Shown here: positions 52,614 through 64,000 of the stretch, piece after piece
Position numbering within the stretch: the stretch's first letter is position 1
How the letters are laid out: the number at the start of each line of letters is the position of its first letter
Assembly (NCBI RefSeq): GCF_000499845.2
Contig: NC_023756.2
Location: 42,719,393 to 42,783,392 of the forward strand
Reading direction: 5' to 3'
DNA: 64,000 bases
Origin: Phaseolus vulgaris
Taxonomy: Eukaryota > Streptophyta > Magnoliopsida > Fabales > Fabaceae
Notes under the pieces: model-generated
Database searches by the model: none
Seen by the model: only the letters and a program-made list of their open reading frames with translations
Told to the model about the DNA's origin: nothing
Made by a program: the position numbers and the translations under genes

Positions 52614-53207
52614 CAAGCCCCCCAGTCTTAAGCGAAGACTTGTCCAGCGAAAAGACTAAAGGAGTCACGTCACTACCGATCTACGTGGTGCTGGCGCAGA
52701 ATTCCAAACGTTTGTACTTTCTGCTTTCCTGACGCTCCACCAAATACTCTCCCAATCGTCCGACACGTGGCTTCATCAACGGTTGTCTTTAGTTGTCGTT
52801 TGCGCTTCCAAAAATCATTTGAAAAACCCTTAAACCCATTTCACTTCTACTGTTCCATCACCTCTTTGCCTCCTCAAACGCTCTGAGTTTCTTCTGCAAA
52901 GACCCACGACGCTCTTCAACCTTCTGAATCCTCAACTTCCTTCAGCGTTCTTCTGATCATCGAAAGGTACTCCCTTTACTTCTTCTGTTGAGTTTTTCTG
53001 CATTTTAACCGATTCGCATCATCCATTAACTGCCTGGTGCATACGCTGTGGGTTGTTTTCCTCTGTTTCTCCCTTCTCGTAACTTAGGGCTTCGTCTCCA
53101 TTACAACGAACTTCCGTTCGTTCGTTTTTCATCCTTCTTTCACAATCGAGTCAGCCTCCGCAACCTTCGCTCACCTTTCCCTTTCTTTTTCCTTTGCAGT
53201 TTCCGCG
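52614..53207. other. Gypsy-2 polypurine tract and upstream region of its antisense gene
   Basis: CAAGCCCCCCAGTCTTAAG at 52614 is the polypurine tract on the minus strand. The rest has no gene; it should hold the promoter and leader of the plus-strand antisense gene. Confidence 0.7.
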
Positions 53208-54150
53208 ATGGCTCGGTCAAAGATCACCCCGAATCCTCCTCCCTCGTCACGAAACCCTCCATCTCAAGCTCATAACCCACCGCGAGCACCTGGTGCTTCC
53301 TCCTCCCAGGCTGAGAGGCCTGCAACCTCTCATCCCAACCTTGCTCAGGCAACTCCACCCATCGCCGGAGGTGCCTCCATTCCTTCCCCAAACTACAAGA
53401 AGCTATACCCATGGGCCACCTCGACTCTTCTGAAGGAGACTTCTTCAGTAAACTCTCCCCTGGCGGTGCTTCGATTGAAGAAAGGGGACGAGCCCAACCT
53501 TTCATTCCACAAGGAGCATGACGACAAGCTGATGGTGCTACCTAGCCCCCCCGACGTGCCAGTCTGTGCAGACGACAAAGGGAACAACGGCGAGTTGTTC
53601 TGCTTTGTATACACCACCTTGTTCAAGAAGGTGAAACTTAGGTTTCCCTTTACTCGTTTCGAAAGGGAGCTACTAACCGAGCTCGACATCACCGCCGCCC
53701 AGCTCCATCCCAACAGCTGGGCATTCGTGCGGGCGTTTCAGATTATATGCGCGCACTTGGGACTACCGGCCTCAGTAGACGTGTTCCTCTTTCTGTTCGA
53801 GGCCAAGAACCCTGGGGATCGCCTTTGGGTGAGCCTGAACGGGATTGCTGGGAGGTCGATCCTCTCTATCTTCCAGCAGTCCTACAAGGATTGGAAGGGC
53901 AAATTTGTCCAAGTGTGCCAAAACGACCAGGACGCTTCGCTGCTCGACGGCTTTCCCTTGTACTGGGTAAACAAGGGAAACAAAGACTCCAAGGGAAGCT
54001 TCAGGAAGCCAAGAAGCCCCGACCACATGGGCGCTTTGGACAAAGACCTGTGCCTCTTCTGGAAGAGTGTGGCAGCCGCGAACATTACCTTTCTTACCTC
54101 TGCAATCATCTCCTTTGAGTTCTTCGAGGGCCAACTCGAGGCTCGCATAG
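53208..54150 (+). CDS. Gypsy-2 antisense gene, exon 1 (putative gypsy-type transposon domain)
   Basis: Starts ATGGCTCGGTCAAAG and encodes 314 residues without a stop. A Pro/Ser-rich N-terminus (ITPNPPPSSRNPPSQAHNPP) precedes the conserved domain (KKLYPWATSTLL, ELFCFVYTTLFKKVKLRFPF, LHPNSWAFVRAFQIICAHLG, RLWVSLNGIAGRSILSIFQQ, LFWKSVAAANITFL). It ends at ATAG before GTTAGTGC. This gene lies between pol and the 3' LTR, antisense to pol, as in other Tat elements. Its activity is unknown; despite the family name there is no known transposase catalytic motif. Confidence 0.87.
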
Positions 54151-54339
54151 GTTAGTGCTTACCTTAACATCTAAGTCATTGCCCCGTGCTGTACCTCTGT
54201 TAACTGTTGCTGGGCGTCTTGTCTGTTGTGCACAAGACTTGGTTTTTATTTTCTGCATCACTTGTTCGCCTCATTTGCATATCTACTCATGTGTTTATCT
54301 TTCTCTTTGAGCTGACCTGTACACCTTTGTATTATGCAG
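54151..54339 (+). other. Predicted intron of Gypsy-2 antisense gene
   Basis: 189 bp, GTTAGTGC...TTATGCAG, pyrimidine-rich before the acceptor. Same position and phase (phase 1) as in Gypsy-1. Confidence 0.82.
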
Positions 54340-55802
54340 ATCTCATGTTGGGCAAAGGAAAACTGGCTGAATTGAGGGCGCTCGCCCGAGCCCATGGGTT
54401 GGCGTCGGGCTCCCAGACTGTGCCCAACTCGGTGGTGGAGATCGCCGCTGCCCAGGGCAGATCGCCCCCTAAAGGCCCAGCTCCTTCAGAGGCCCTGCCC
54501 GCCCCACAACGTAAGAAACTCATCCTTAGGAAGCCAAAGAGGAAAACCCCTCAGGTGGTCCATGAGGATGAAGAAGAAGATGATGAGGCGACTGAGGACG
54601 GCCTCATCACCAAGAGAAGAAGGGTGGCGCCTTCTTCACCACCTGTTCCACCTCCTCCTCCAACATCAACACCGTCCCCACCACCAGCTCCCACTCCGAT
54701 ACCGACTTCTCCGCCAGCTGCGACACCGCCGGTTCAAGCAGTTCCCTTGGAGGCTGCACTCCCCGTGATTGAGGCTACTGAGCCTAACTTCACGGAGAAC
54801 CCCCCGAGCGCCTCCACGCCATTTGTATCTGCTGGAGGGGGTCCTCCTTCAACAGCCTCAACTGCGGGAGCTGCACCAGGCGGGGATGAAGGGGCTCACA
54901 ACTCACCCATCATCATCACCGAGTCCCCCTCGTCACCACCACGCCAAGAAGCTCCAACTCACCAGCCAATTCAAGAAGGTGGTGGCGAGAACCAGCAACA
55001 GGCTCCCCCAGTGCTTCCACGAGCAAACCTTTCCCTCGAGGTCAAAAGGGTGTGGGAACCCTTCTCAGCAAAACTCAAGATGATGGCAGAGGATTTCCCC
55101 TCCATCATATCAAAAGCTATGGAGAGTTCCAGCAAGAAACTCCAGGATGACATCTCCGTGCTCCAAGAGGAGAATCGCCTAATAAGGATCGAGGCGGAGA
55201 AGTTGTCCTGCAACCTTATGCTGGCGGAGATCGATCATTCGCGAGTGGAGGATGCTATGAGCACCGAGCTGCGGGTGGCGCGCAAGGAGGCCACCGATCT
55301 ACGCCATAGGGTGCACCTCTTAGCTCAAGAGAAGATCGAGCTGGAGAGCAAGTTGGTCCCCTATCGTCTCAAGGTGGCTGGCCTGGAGGCGTCGATTAAA
55401 GCAGATGCCGCCAAGGTAGAAAACCTTGAGAAGAGGTCCGTAGATCGGGAGGTCCTCTTGGGGAAAACTGAAAAAGAGAGAGATGACACCATGGCTAAGC
55501 TCGCTGAGGCCAAAAAGGAAAACGAAGGGATCGCCGCAGATCTGGTCCAAGCACAGGCGGAGAATAAGAGGGTTACTGAAGACCTTTTTCAAGCTCGGGA
55601 GAGGGCTGGAGAACTAAAATAGCAGAACGAGGGGCTCAAGAAGCAGATTGAAGAACTCGAGCTGAGCTCTGCCCAAATCCTCGCTGCTGGGTTTGACGCC
55701 GCCTTGGAGCAGTTCGCCTGCCAATACCCTGATCTGGACCTCTCTATGGTGTCTTTAAACAACGAAGTGGTGGATGGGAAGATCGTTCCTTCTGAAGACT
55801 AG
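54340..55802 (+). pseudogene. Gypsy-2 antisense gene, exon 2, one in-frame stop
   Basis: LMLGKGKLAELRALARAHGL, basic KKLILRKPKRK, acidic EDEEEDDEATEDG, KRRRVAPSS, a Pro-rich region (PVPPPPPTSTPSPPP), then about 260 residues of coiled coil. A TAG at 55620-55622 (after GELK) is the only break; the frame goes on to TAG 55800-55802 with QNEGLKKQIEELELSSAQIL. With exon 1 this gives about 801 codons. KRRRVAP could be a nuclear localisation signal. Confidence 0.83.
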
Positions 55803-57056
55803 CTGATTCCCTCCATTCACTTATTCATCTGTTTTCTCTTTGCGCAAACTTCTTGTAATAACTTTCCTCTTTTGTATATGTATTCTGAACTGATACCCCT
55901 TTATTATCAAGTTTTTCTATGCCTCTTCCTACAACTTCTCTGTTTGCCTTATCTCTCCTTGTACAATTCGCTTCAAACGAAATTAACTTAGCAATTCTGC
56001 GGGCACAACTTGTTTTCTTGCTGCTCAAACTATCAACTTTCTAATAACAACATTCTAATAACTCATGAACTTTTAAAAGCAGCGAACTTCGTCGTAAAGA
56101 TACTCACTAAACAGCAAGTTTCACTTCAACTGACGGCTTAAGGCGTAGCTTACCTCATCTGCTCCATCAAATGGGCCTTTGCTCGTGCCACCGCCCGAAT
56201 CTGATCGCCAGAGGGTCTTGGCGATGTAGGCCTCCTCTTGCCCTCATAACTTGGCCATTGTTCCCTCATCTGGGGGTAGAGGCGCCTTTCGGATCCTTCT
56301 CTACCTCCCTGAGCTTCAGAACAAGGAACCGGGTGGCTGGGCGCTCTCTTCGAACCTACCTTAGCCACCCTCTGAACTTCTTCCACCCTTTACACCATAC
56401 CTGAACTCGTTCGAGACGAGAAGGATTTTATCTTGCCTGAACTCGCTCGACGGCGAGAAGGTCTTTAACTCGCCTGAACTAGCTCATCGGCGAGAAGGTC
56501 TTTAACTCGTGCCTCTACATTGCCCCAGGGGCTACATCTTCTCTCCCCTAGAAACACTGAGGACTTTTCACTGGTGCCTCTACATTGCCCCAGAGGTTAC
56601 ATCTTCTCTCCCCTGGAAGCACTGAGGACTTTTTACTCTAACTCGCCTGCACTCGCTCGACGGCGAGGAGGTCTTTATCTCTTTCTCGCCTCAGGACGCG
56701 CGAGGGCGTTGAGGTCTTTTAACTGGTGCCTCCGATCGCCTAAAAACGATGAGGACTTTAAACTTTAACTGATGCCGCCAATCGCCGAAAAACGATGGGG
56801 ACTTAGAAACTTTTTAGAAAGCATGCAACATAACTTCAAAACTTGCCCTAGATCACGTTCGAGTGACAAGGTTTTTTCTTCAAAACTTTCGCAATAACGA
56901 CAAGCATGCAATCTAAACAACTTTAAACTTCGAAAACTCTTCTTTATTGGGTGGCCTCATTAAAAACCCTCCTTAGGAAAAAAAGAGTGTCCCCTTCAAA
57001 CTGTTTTAACAGAAAACTTGCAAACTCTTCGTGTTTGTTTTTACTTACAAAGCTTT
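55803..57056. repeat. Gypsy-2 spacer with tandem repeats
   Basis: The counterpart of 38279-39629. CTCGCCTGAACTCGCTCGACGG blocks (about 56405-56510), two units of the 64-bp GCCTCTACATTGCCCC repeat (56511 and 56575) and GATCGCC...GATGAGGACTTT blocks (56725-56805). Fewer copies than in Gypsy-1. No gene supported. Confidence 0.8.
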
Positions 57057-58262
57057 TTAACTGTAATATAACTTGAGGTGCGTGGCGTTCCAAGTGCGAG
57101 GAATCGCCCCTCCTTCCAACGTTTCTAAGCGGTAGGCGCCGTTCCCGAGCGCCTCGGTTATCCTGAACGGTCCCGTCCACTTCGGCGACAGCTTGTTCTC
57201 CATCTCGTACTGGTGGGCCTTTCTCATCACCAGGTCGCCTTCTCTGAACTGTCTTGGCATCACCTTCGAGTTATACCTTCGTTCAATCCTTCTTTTCACT
57301 GCCTCAGCCTTCACTCTTGCCTCCTCCCTAACCTCATCCAGCAAATCCAGATTCAGCCTTCTTTCCTCATTCGAGTCTTCCGCTACAAAGTTCTGGAATC
57401 TCGGCGAGCTCTCTTGGATTTCCACTGGAATCATTGCGTCGCATCCATAGACCAGGCTGAACGGGGTCTCATGGGTTCCTGACTGCTCGGTGGTGTGGTA
57501 CGCCCAGACTATACGGGGTACCTCCTCAGCCCAACTTCCTTTGGCTTTCTCTAGCCTTCTCTTCAAACCTCTTAGTAACACCCGATTGGCTGACTCTACT
57601 TGGCCATTCGTCTGAGGGTGCTCGACAGATGCAAATACTTGTTGAATTCCCACCCCTTCGCACAGCTTCTTCAACAGGTGACTTGCGAACTGAGTCCCGT
57701 TGTCCGACACCAGGCGCTTGGGCACACCAAACCGGCACACAATGTTCTTCCACACGAAACTCTCGATCTTGTGTGCGGTAATCTGGGCCACTGGTTCTGC
57801 TTCGATCCACTTGGTGAAATATTCAATCGCCACCACCAAGTACTTCATTTGCCTGATCGCCAGCGGGAATGGTCCCAGGATGTCGATCCCCCATGTATGA
57901 AACGGCCAAGGGCTGTAAATCGACTTCAACTCCTCGGGAGGCGCCTTGTGCCAATCGGCGTGCTGCTGACATTGCTTGCAGCACTGCGCATACTTCTTGC
58001 AGTCTTCTCTCATTGTTGGCCAGTAGTAACCTGCACGGAGAGTCCTTGCGACCAGAGCTCGACCCCCGACGTGGCTTCCGCATATCCCTTCATGGAGCTC
58101 GGCCATGATTCTTATACATTTTTCCCCGTGCACACATTCCAGGAGTGGGTGAGTGAACCCAAACCTATACAGCTCGCCATCAATCATTGTGAACTTGCTA
58201 GAATTCTTCTTTATCTTCCTAGCCTCCGTCGGATCCAGCGGGAGAAGGCCATCCGCCAGGCA
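57057..58262 (-). pseudogene. Gypsy-2 integrase
   Basis: Open from the TGA at about 58263 to the natural stop at 57057; the longest ATG-started frame is 376 residues. The HHCC finger (HEGICGSHVGG ... CCKQCQ) and the DDE triad (GIDILGP, SDNGTQF, GQVESANR, with 35 residues between the last two) are all present, ending with the GPFRI motif. The domain is intact, but it is cut off from the rest of pol. Confidence 0.9.
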
Positions 58263-59399
58263 TCACTTGTACTGTGTTACCCAGGTGTCTGGCTCATGGG
58301 TAGCGCAGACCTGTGCCACGTTCACCTTCTCTCCCCGACATGCTCTTATTCTGGGCGACCTCAAGGTCTCCTGAGTCAAAGACCTGTGACTCCTCGCCGC
58401 TTTCTCCGTCGATTTGCTTATCTGAAGAACCAGGTGATCTGCCACAAATGCTCTAGGCGTCTTCAGAGTTTCTTGAATCACCGTCCTCTGCCTACCCCCC
58501 TTGCCTGAACTGGCGAGCTTAGCTAGCAAGTCAGCTCGGGCATTCTGCTCTCTGGGCACATGCACTACCTCGAAGGAGACAAAGGAACTCTTCAACTCCT
58601 GCACATACTCCAGGTAAGCCGCCATTTGTGGATCTTTAGCCTGGAACTCGCCTGTTACTTGTCCCGTGACCAACAGCGAGTCACTCTTAGCCATTAACAC
58701 CCTAGCTCCCATCTCCTTGGCCAGCAAGATTCTGGCGATCAGCGCCTCATACTCTGCTTGGTTGTTGCTGGCTTTGAAGGCAAACCTCAGGGACTGCTCG
58801 ATCAGCACGCCGTTGGGCCCCTCCAAGATGACTCCAGCACCACTGCCCTGCTGGTTTGACGATCCATCCACCGAAAGCACCCAACGAAAGTCATCCCCCT
58901 CAACTCGTGTGGCTTCTGACGAGAGCTCGACCACGAAATCTGCAAAGATCTGTCCCTTAATCGGACCTCGGGGCTCATACTTGATGTCGAACTCCGACAG
59001 CTCCACCGCCCACTTCACCATCCTCCCAGCTACGTCGGGCTTCTTCAGAACCTTCTGGATGGGCAAGTCGGTCATCACCAGGATCGTGAAACTGTGGAAA
59101 TAGTGGCGTAACCTTCTCGCCGAAAAAACCACTGCCAGTGCAGCTTTCTCCAATGCCTAATATCTCACCTCTGGGCCCTGCAGCACCTTGCTGACAAAAT
59201 AAATAGGCTTTTGAGCCTGATCTTGGTCTTGGGCGAGCACCGCACTCACCGCTCTCTCAGTTACAGCAAAATACAACCTGAGAGGGGTCCCCATCAGCGG
59301 TTTGCACAAAACCGGCGGGCTCGCCAGGTACTCTTTAAGCTTGACGAAGGCTGCTTCACACTCCTTCGTCCAGGAAAACTTGTTATTCCGCCTTAAACA
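58263..59399 (-). pseudogene. Gypsy-2 two RNase H domains
   Basis: The first RNase H (KPIYFVSKVLQGPE) is interrupted by TAG at about 59158 where Gypsy-1 has CAG. The second, archaeal-type domain (VDGSSN, NNQAEYEALI, KSDS, NARADLLAK) is open in 58263-59153. It ends at TGA where Gypsy-1 has CGG. Dual RNase H is a hallmark of the Tat group. Confidence 0.88.
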
Positions 59400-60357
59400 C
59401 TAGAAATACGGATGGCCATTCTCTCCACTAGCCGACACGAAACGAGACAGGGCGGCCATCCGACCCGTGAGCTGCTGCACCTCCTTCACAGTTGTCGGGC
59501 TCCTCATCGCCAAGATGGCTGCACACTTATCAGGGTTGGCTTCTATTCCTCTCTCAGTTAAGAGGAACCCCAAGAACTTCCCAGCTTCCACGCCAAAGAT
59601 GCACTTCTCGGGATTCAGCTTTAACCTGAACTTGGCGATCGTAGTAAACAACTCTTCCAAGTCTGCAACGTGCTTGCTCTTCTCTGGCGAGGTTACGACC
59701 ATGTCATCCACGTAGGCCTGCACATTCCTTCCCAGCATTGGTGCAAGTACCCGATCCATCAACCTCTGGTACGTGGCCCCCGCGTTCTTTAGCCCAAATG
59801 GCATCACCTTGTAACAGTAGCACGATCTCTCGGTCATGAAGGCGGTCTTCTCTTCATCCCTAGGATGCATCTTTATCTGGTTGTACCCCGAGAAGGCATC
59901 CAGGAAGCTCAGCAACTTACACCCCGCAGCATTGTCGACCAGGGCATCTATACTTGGCAAAGGATATGAATCCTTTGGGTAGGCCTTGTTCAGATCAGTG
60001 AAGTCAACGCACATGCGCCACTTCCCATTGCTCTTCTTTACCAGCACGACATTGGCCAGCCACTCAGGGTACTGCACCTCCCTGATATGGCCTACAGCGA
60101 GGAGCTTCTGGGTTTCGTCTCTAATCGCCTGCCTCCTCTCCTCGTTGAACTTCCTTCTCCTCTGTCGTACCGGTCTGACCTGGTTGTCCATCGCCAAATG
60201 ATGGCACAAGAAGTCGGGATCGATCCCGGGCATGTCCGAAGCGGACCATGCGAACGCATCCAGATGCCGCTCTATCACCTTGGCGATCTGGTCCTGGAGC
60301 TCAACCTCCAGGGATCTTCCCAGCTTGAATATTTTTCCCCCGATCTCCCTTTCGAGC
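59400..60357 (-). pseudogene. Gypsy-2 reverse transcriptase
   Basis: Open between two CAG-to-TAG stops. Motifs VLVKKSNGKWRMCVDFTDLN, LDAFSGYNQIKMHP, MPFGLKNAGATYQRLM and YVDDMVV are all standard; unlike Gypsy-1 it keeps KAYPKDSYPLP and LDAFSGY. Confidence 0.9.
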
Positions 60358-62470
60358 CACTACTCGACGGGTTTTGGTCTGGTTTCTCTGGCGATCACCG
60401 CTCTGGCGATTCCCAGCTCCCTCGCTTCCTCAGGGCGATTCCTCACCTCTTCTTCCTCTAGACCGGCGTTCTCCTCCCCCAACTCAGCATCCACCATCAC
60501 CACGTCGCTTCCGGCGGTCTCCTCTATTACTGTTGGCCTGGGCTTCACACCGGGAGGCGGGGTGGTTGTCACGTAACTCACGGACCTCTTGTTCTTCAGG
60601 CTATTCTCATAGCACTTCTTTGCTTCTTTCTGGTCGGATTTGATGGTGATCACCACCCCCTCCATAGATGGCAGCTTCACCTTCATGTGCCGGGTCGAAG
60701 GTATAGCGCCTATTCTGTTGAGCGTGGGTCTTCCCAACAGAATGTTGTATGCTGAAGGAGCGTTCACGACGAGGTACTTGATTTTCTCTGTTCTCGAGCC
60801 CGCCTCATCTGTAAACGTAGTCCTTAACTCAATGTACCCCCTGACCTCCACCTGGTCGCCAGCGAAACCATACAAACACCCTCCATAGGGCCTCAGCTGG
60901 TCAAGGGGTAGCTCCAACTGCGTGAAAGTCGGCCAGAACATCACGTCTGCCGAGCTTCCTTGGTCCACCAGCACCCTGTGGACCTTCCTTCCTGCCGTAA
61001 TCAGCGAGATGACTATGGGGTCGTTGTCATGAGGCACAACGTCCCGAAGATCTTGCTTTGTGAACGTAATGTCCACATCCGGCGAGTGGTCCTCGAACAT
61101 GTCCACCGTCATCACAGACCTCGCATACTTCTTCCTCTGTGACGCGATGCATCCACCACTCGAGAAACCTCCTGCAATGGTGTGGATCTCTCCGTGAGTG
61201 GGCATCTCGTGCTGCTGAGCCTCACCACCTGCGGGCTGGGAGCTCGACGCGCCCCCCGTCCTTCTATCCAGCAAGTAGTCGTTTAGGAACCCGCTCTTGA
61301 CCAGGTCGTCGAGCTGGTATCCTAAAGCCAAACATGAGTCCACGGTGTGGCCAAAGCCCTGGTGGAACTCACACCAGGCGTCTGGCTTTGGTCCCAACAC
61401 CTTGTCGCCCACCTTCTCGGGTGCCTTCAGCCTAGCTGATATATTGGGAATGGCGATCAAATCCGCCAACCCCATGACAAACTTATGCTTTGGTGGGCGA
61501 TTGTACTCCCGACGTGCTGGTTCAGAACGCCCTGGGCCCCTACCCTTGTTCTTCCTTGGATCATAAGGATGGCGAGTCCTCTGATCCCTCTTGGCCGCCG
61601 CTGTCTCCAGCACCCTCTGTGGCTGGATCCTAGCGGGGGCCACGCTTCCCCTCTTCTCAGCGACCTCACTTTCATCGGCGATGTGGGCCACCGCAAGTCG
61701 CCGAACCTCAGCAAACGTGGCGGGGTGAGCCCTAATCAACGCCTCACAGAAGGGTCCCGGCAGCACGCCCTTCTTGAACGCGTAAACCAGCATCTCTTCG
61801 TCTTTGGCTGGCGAGCGGACCATCTGCGCCCCAAAACGATTCAAGTAGTCCCTGAGGGATTCTCCCTGGTACTGCCTTATGTCGAACAGGTCATAAGACA
61901 CCCTAGGCGGCGCCTTGTTCACTATATACTGCTCGACGAAGATCTTCGAAAACTGTTGGAAGTTGGTTATGTGACCTGTAGGCAGGCTCACAAACCATTC
62001 CAGCGCCGTTCCCTGGAGTGTGCTCACAAACATCTTGCAGTACACGGCGTCCGATCCCCCTGATAGCATCATCTGTGTGTGGAACGTGGTGAGATGTGCC
62101 TCAGGATCCTCCACGCCGGTAAAAACAGCCTTCACGGGTACCACACTCGCAGGGATTGGCGTGTCTGTAATCGCCTGAGCGAAAGGCATAGGGAAAACGC
62201 GGGGCGGCGTTGACGGCCCAGCCTCTTCAGCGACTGGACGCCCTCGCTGCTCCTGAAGAGCTTGACGCAGTTCCTCAGTCACTCTGCTAAGCTCTTCATT
62301 CCTGGCCTGAGAGGCACCAGGTCCTCGTGCATCCTCGCCTCCTCTATACGCGAGGCTTCCACATTCGCCTGCAGCGAACGCATGATTTCCACCATCTGCG
62401 CCATAGTCATGGCGCCTTCAGCAGCAACGGGCGCGACTGGACTTGGTCGGTTGCTTCTCATCTTTCTCAT
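60358..62470 (-). pseudogene. Gypsy-2 Gag and protease, one frameshift
   Basis: The start at 62470 (MRKMRSNRPS) corresponds to Gypsy-1. A one-base loss at about 62310-62325 (after ARMHEDL) throws the frame; the rest is open from 62282 to the TAG at 60358-60360. It carries the gag core (ALEWFVSLPTG), the CX2HX4HX4C knuckle (CEFHQGFGHTVDSC) and the protease VDQGSS. Relative to Gypsy-1 a few residues (around RPRAQT) are missing in frame. Confidence 0.9.
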
Positions 62471-62890
62471 GAAAACTTGACAGATCACAAAGAGCGACGA
62501 ACAACGCCTTCCTCAGCGACGATCGATTCGACGAACAATCGGTCAGAACTTCGCTAAACTCTGAAGAACTTCAAGAACACAACTTCGACAGCAAAACCTT
62601 CACAGAAATTCGCGACTCCACCACGAACCAACGCTTCCTCCGCGAAAATCTATACGAGCGGCGAAACTTAGATCTTCACCGATTGAAATTCGCGTAAGCA
62701 GCGAAGAACCTCACCTCACCGAACAAGAACTCAAACGAACGGTGGAAAACGCGAAACTACCGAACAAAACTTAGATGAACAGCGGAAAATGGTTGCACCA
62801 GCACACAACCACACAGAAACCGCAGAAACTTCCAAGAACTCACGCTGTGGATGGGAACAGGTTTTACACGGCCCCACGGTGGGCGCCTGA
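62471..62890 (-). promoter_or_regulatory. Gypsy-2 leader and primer-binding region
   Basis: The minus strand after the LTR reads TCAGGCGCCCACCGTGGGG (62872-62890), identical to Gypsy-1, followed by a GTTCGGT-rich leader without an ORF. Confidence 0.7.
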
Positions 62891-63764
62891 TGATCCTGCC
62901 TGTTGACCAAAACGCTGGAGCCTTGCCTCATCAAACCTGGATCGACTTCAGCGCCGTGTTAGCCTCCGTCTTTCACCGCGATCCACCTCAAGAACCTGCA
63001 AAAGACAGAACGGCGCCGCTGCGGTCGATCACGCTCCGACGTCCAAGTCAGCGACTGAACCACCAAATACTAAGAAAAAACTCAAGAACTCTAAGGAATC
63101 GTGCACAAATTCTCTCTCAGCGTACTCAAGACTCGCAAGTGTAGAGAAACAATCTGAACGTGCGTACCTCAGAAGTTCGTTAGAAACTCTTATATACCTG
63201 GGCACTTTCTCTCTCCTGGCAGTTACACATCTGGACACGTGGCTCGTATCCAGCTGTACACGTGCCATCATCTGGAGCATCCTTGACTTGGGCGCTACTT
63301 CTTACTCTTCAGGTTTTTTGGCTAAGTTACTTATGCATGATATACTCAGTGCATAGATGCCTTGGAGCGTGATCTCTTCTGGGTGGCGAGTTCGGGTGCC
63401 TTCGTACACACCTTCCCTGTGGTCTCGCCGACCGTCTTCATGATCTGCCCTACCTGCTTCCCCGTGTATGTTCAAGTAAGCTGTCTCCCGAGCTCATCCT
63501 CTGGCCAGCTGGGAAATGACTATCTGCCTTCATCTTCGGCGATCTCTAATCACTTGGTTGCCTGGGTTCACATCTGGCGACTTCATCTTCAAACCGGTGA
63601 CCGCCGGTTTAGGTATGCTGGAGATCGGAGCACGCCAACTTAATAACTGGCGACTACACGAGCCCCCCCGACTTCCTTCCCTTCTGCTAGCCAGGTGTCC
63701 CGTTTAACACGCCTTTATAATAGCTCGATGCCACGTCAACACTTCCGACTACCAGGGCGGTACA
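62891..63764 (-). repeat. Gypsy-2 5' LTR
   Basis: 874 bp with TATATAAG at about 63189-63196 and two CACGTG boxes upstream on the minus strand, same spacing as in the other LTR. Confidence 0.93.
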
Positions 63765-63769
63765 GAAAC
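63765..63769. other. Gypsy-2 target-site duplication, right copy (GAAAC)
   Basis: GAAAC after the LTR end; matches 51735-51739. Confidence 0.93.
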
Positions 63770-63953
63770 CTTAACTTAAATAGCTTTAATTACCTTGTAC
63801 CTGACCAATTGATGTTTCTATTCTGACTTGGCTGCTATCACACGTGGAGGGCCTCACAGCACGGCGACCCAACTTAGGGGTATTTTCGTCGCGTGAGTCC
63901 TCCTTCCTTGGAGTGCATCTGGCGCAAGGGGTGACCTTTTGGGTGCCAACTCA
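63770..63953 (-). repeat. Gypsy-3 LTR, right part
   Basis: Continues the LTR that starts at 51249 and ends at CCAACTCA. The total LTR without Gypsy-2 is about 675 bp. The end is inferred from the following polypurine-like tract. Confidence 0.7.
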
Positions 63954-64000
63954 TGCCCCCAAACCTTTAGTCACTCGCTTTAAGAGCGTATCTATCTTCC
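63954..64000 (-). mobile_element. Gypsy-3 internal region start (polypurine tract), partial
   Basis: TGCCCCCAAACCTTTAGTC reads on the minus strand as a purine-rich ...AAAGGTTTGGGGGCA directly before the LTR. This marks the 51249-63953 LTR as the 3' LTR of a minus-strand element lying mostly to the right of the window. The trailing ctcgctttaagagcg resembles the same place in Gypsy-2. Confidence 0.6.

Larger units (their letters stand above)
51740..63764 (-). mobile_element. Gypsy-2: Tat-lineage retrotransposon, 12,025 bp, sister of Gypsy-1
   Basis: LTRs of 874 bp at 51740-52613 and 62891-63764, GAAAC duplications, the same primer site, gag-pol, tandem repeats and antisense gene as Gypsy-1, in the opposite orientation. 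Its LTRs are about 54 bp longer and clearly diverged from Gypsy-1 LTRs, so it is a separate subfamily. Gag-pol has one frameshift and four stops. Confidence 0.95.

Noticed and set aside
1..64000. tRNA or rRNA genes
   Set aside because: The only tRNA-like strings are short primer-site complements next to LTRs.

Overview
This window is plant nuclear DNA, most likely from a legume (Phaseolus/Vigna/Glycine-like; inferred from the Kunitz inhibitor family and the style of the LTR elements, with no diagnostic single-copy gene to prove it). It is eukaryotic repeat-rich DNA: AT-rich host intergenic sequence carrying a decayed tandem array of Kunitz-type protease-inhibitor genes, into which at least nine transposable elements have inserted, several inside one another. 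I see no tRNA, rRNA, CRISPR or bacterial-type gene.

Layout. 1-5260: minus-strand Ty1-copia element (Copia-A), entering from the left and ending with its 5' LTR. 5261-7690: array unit U1 with a truncated Kunitz pseudogene (K1). 7691-8147: unit U2 remnant. 8148-9923: truncated minus-strand copia element (Copia-C). 9924-11728: unit tail plus the 3' part of Kunitz gene K2. 11729-20220: an 8.49-kb CACTA (En/Spm) DNA transposon that split K2, with an intact-looking four-exon TNP2-type transposase. 20221-20690: 5' end and promoter of K2. 20691-24935: minus-strand Athila-like, probably non-autonomous gypsy element (Gypsy-C). 24936-27481: rest of unit U3. 27482-46900: minus-strand copia element (Copia-B) with an env-like ORF after pol, itself split at 31603-43618 by Gypsy-1 (31608-43613, plus strand). 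46901-49028: unit U4, whose Kunitz coding region is gone. 49029-51248: internally deleted plus-strand copia element (Copia-D, same family as Copia-A). 51249-63953: LTR of a third gypsy element (Gypsy-3), split by Gypsy-2 (51740-63764, minus strand). The window ends just inside Gypsy-3.

Gypsy-1 and Gypsy-2 are sister Tat-lineage elements of about 12 kb, each with 5-bp target duplications, near-identical LTR pairs, two RNase H domains, short tandem repeats after pol and a long intron-containing antisense ORF. Gypsy-1 keeps an open 1812-codon gag-pol but its antisense gene is frameshifted; Gypsy-2 has an almost open antisense gene but a broken gag-pol.

Most interesting: (1) the CACTA insertion into a Kunitz reading frame, with the paralogous empty site 6 kb away in the same window; (2) paired palindromic short motifs with fixed spacing (21 bp in Copia-A/D, 20 bp in Copia-B) scattered through LTRs and, in Copia-A/D, coding linkers, which no annotated function explains.
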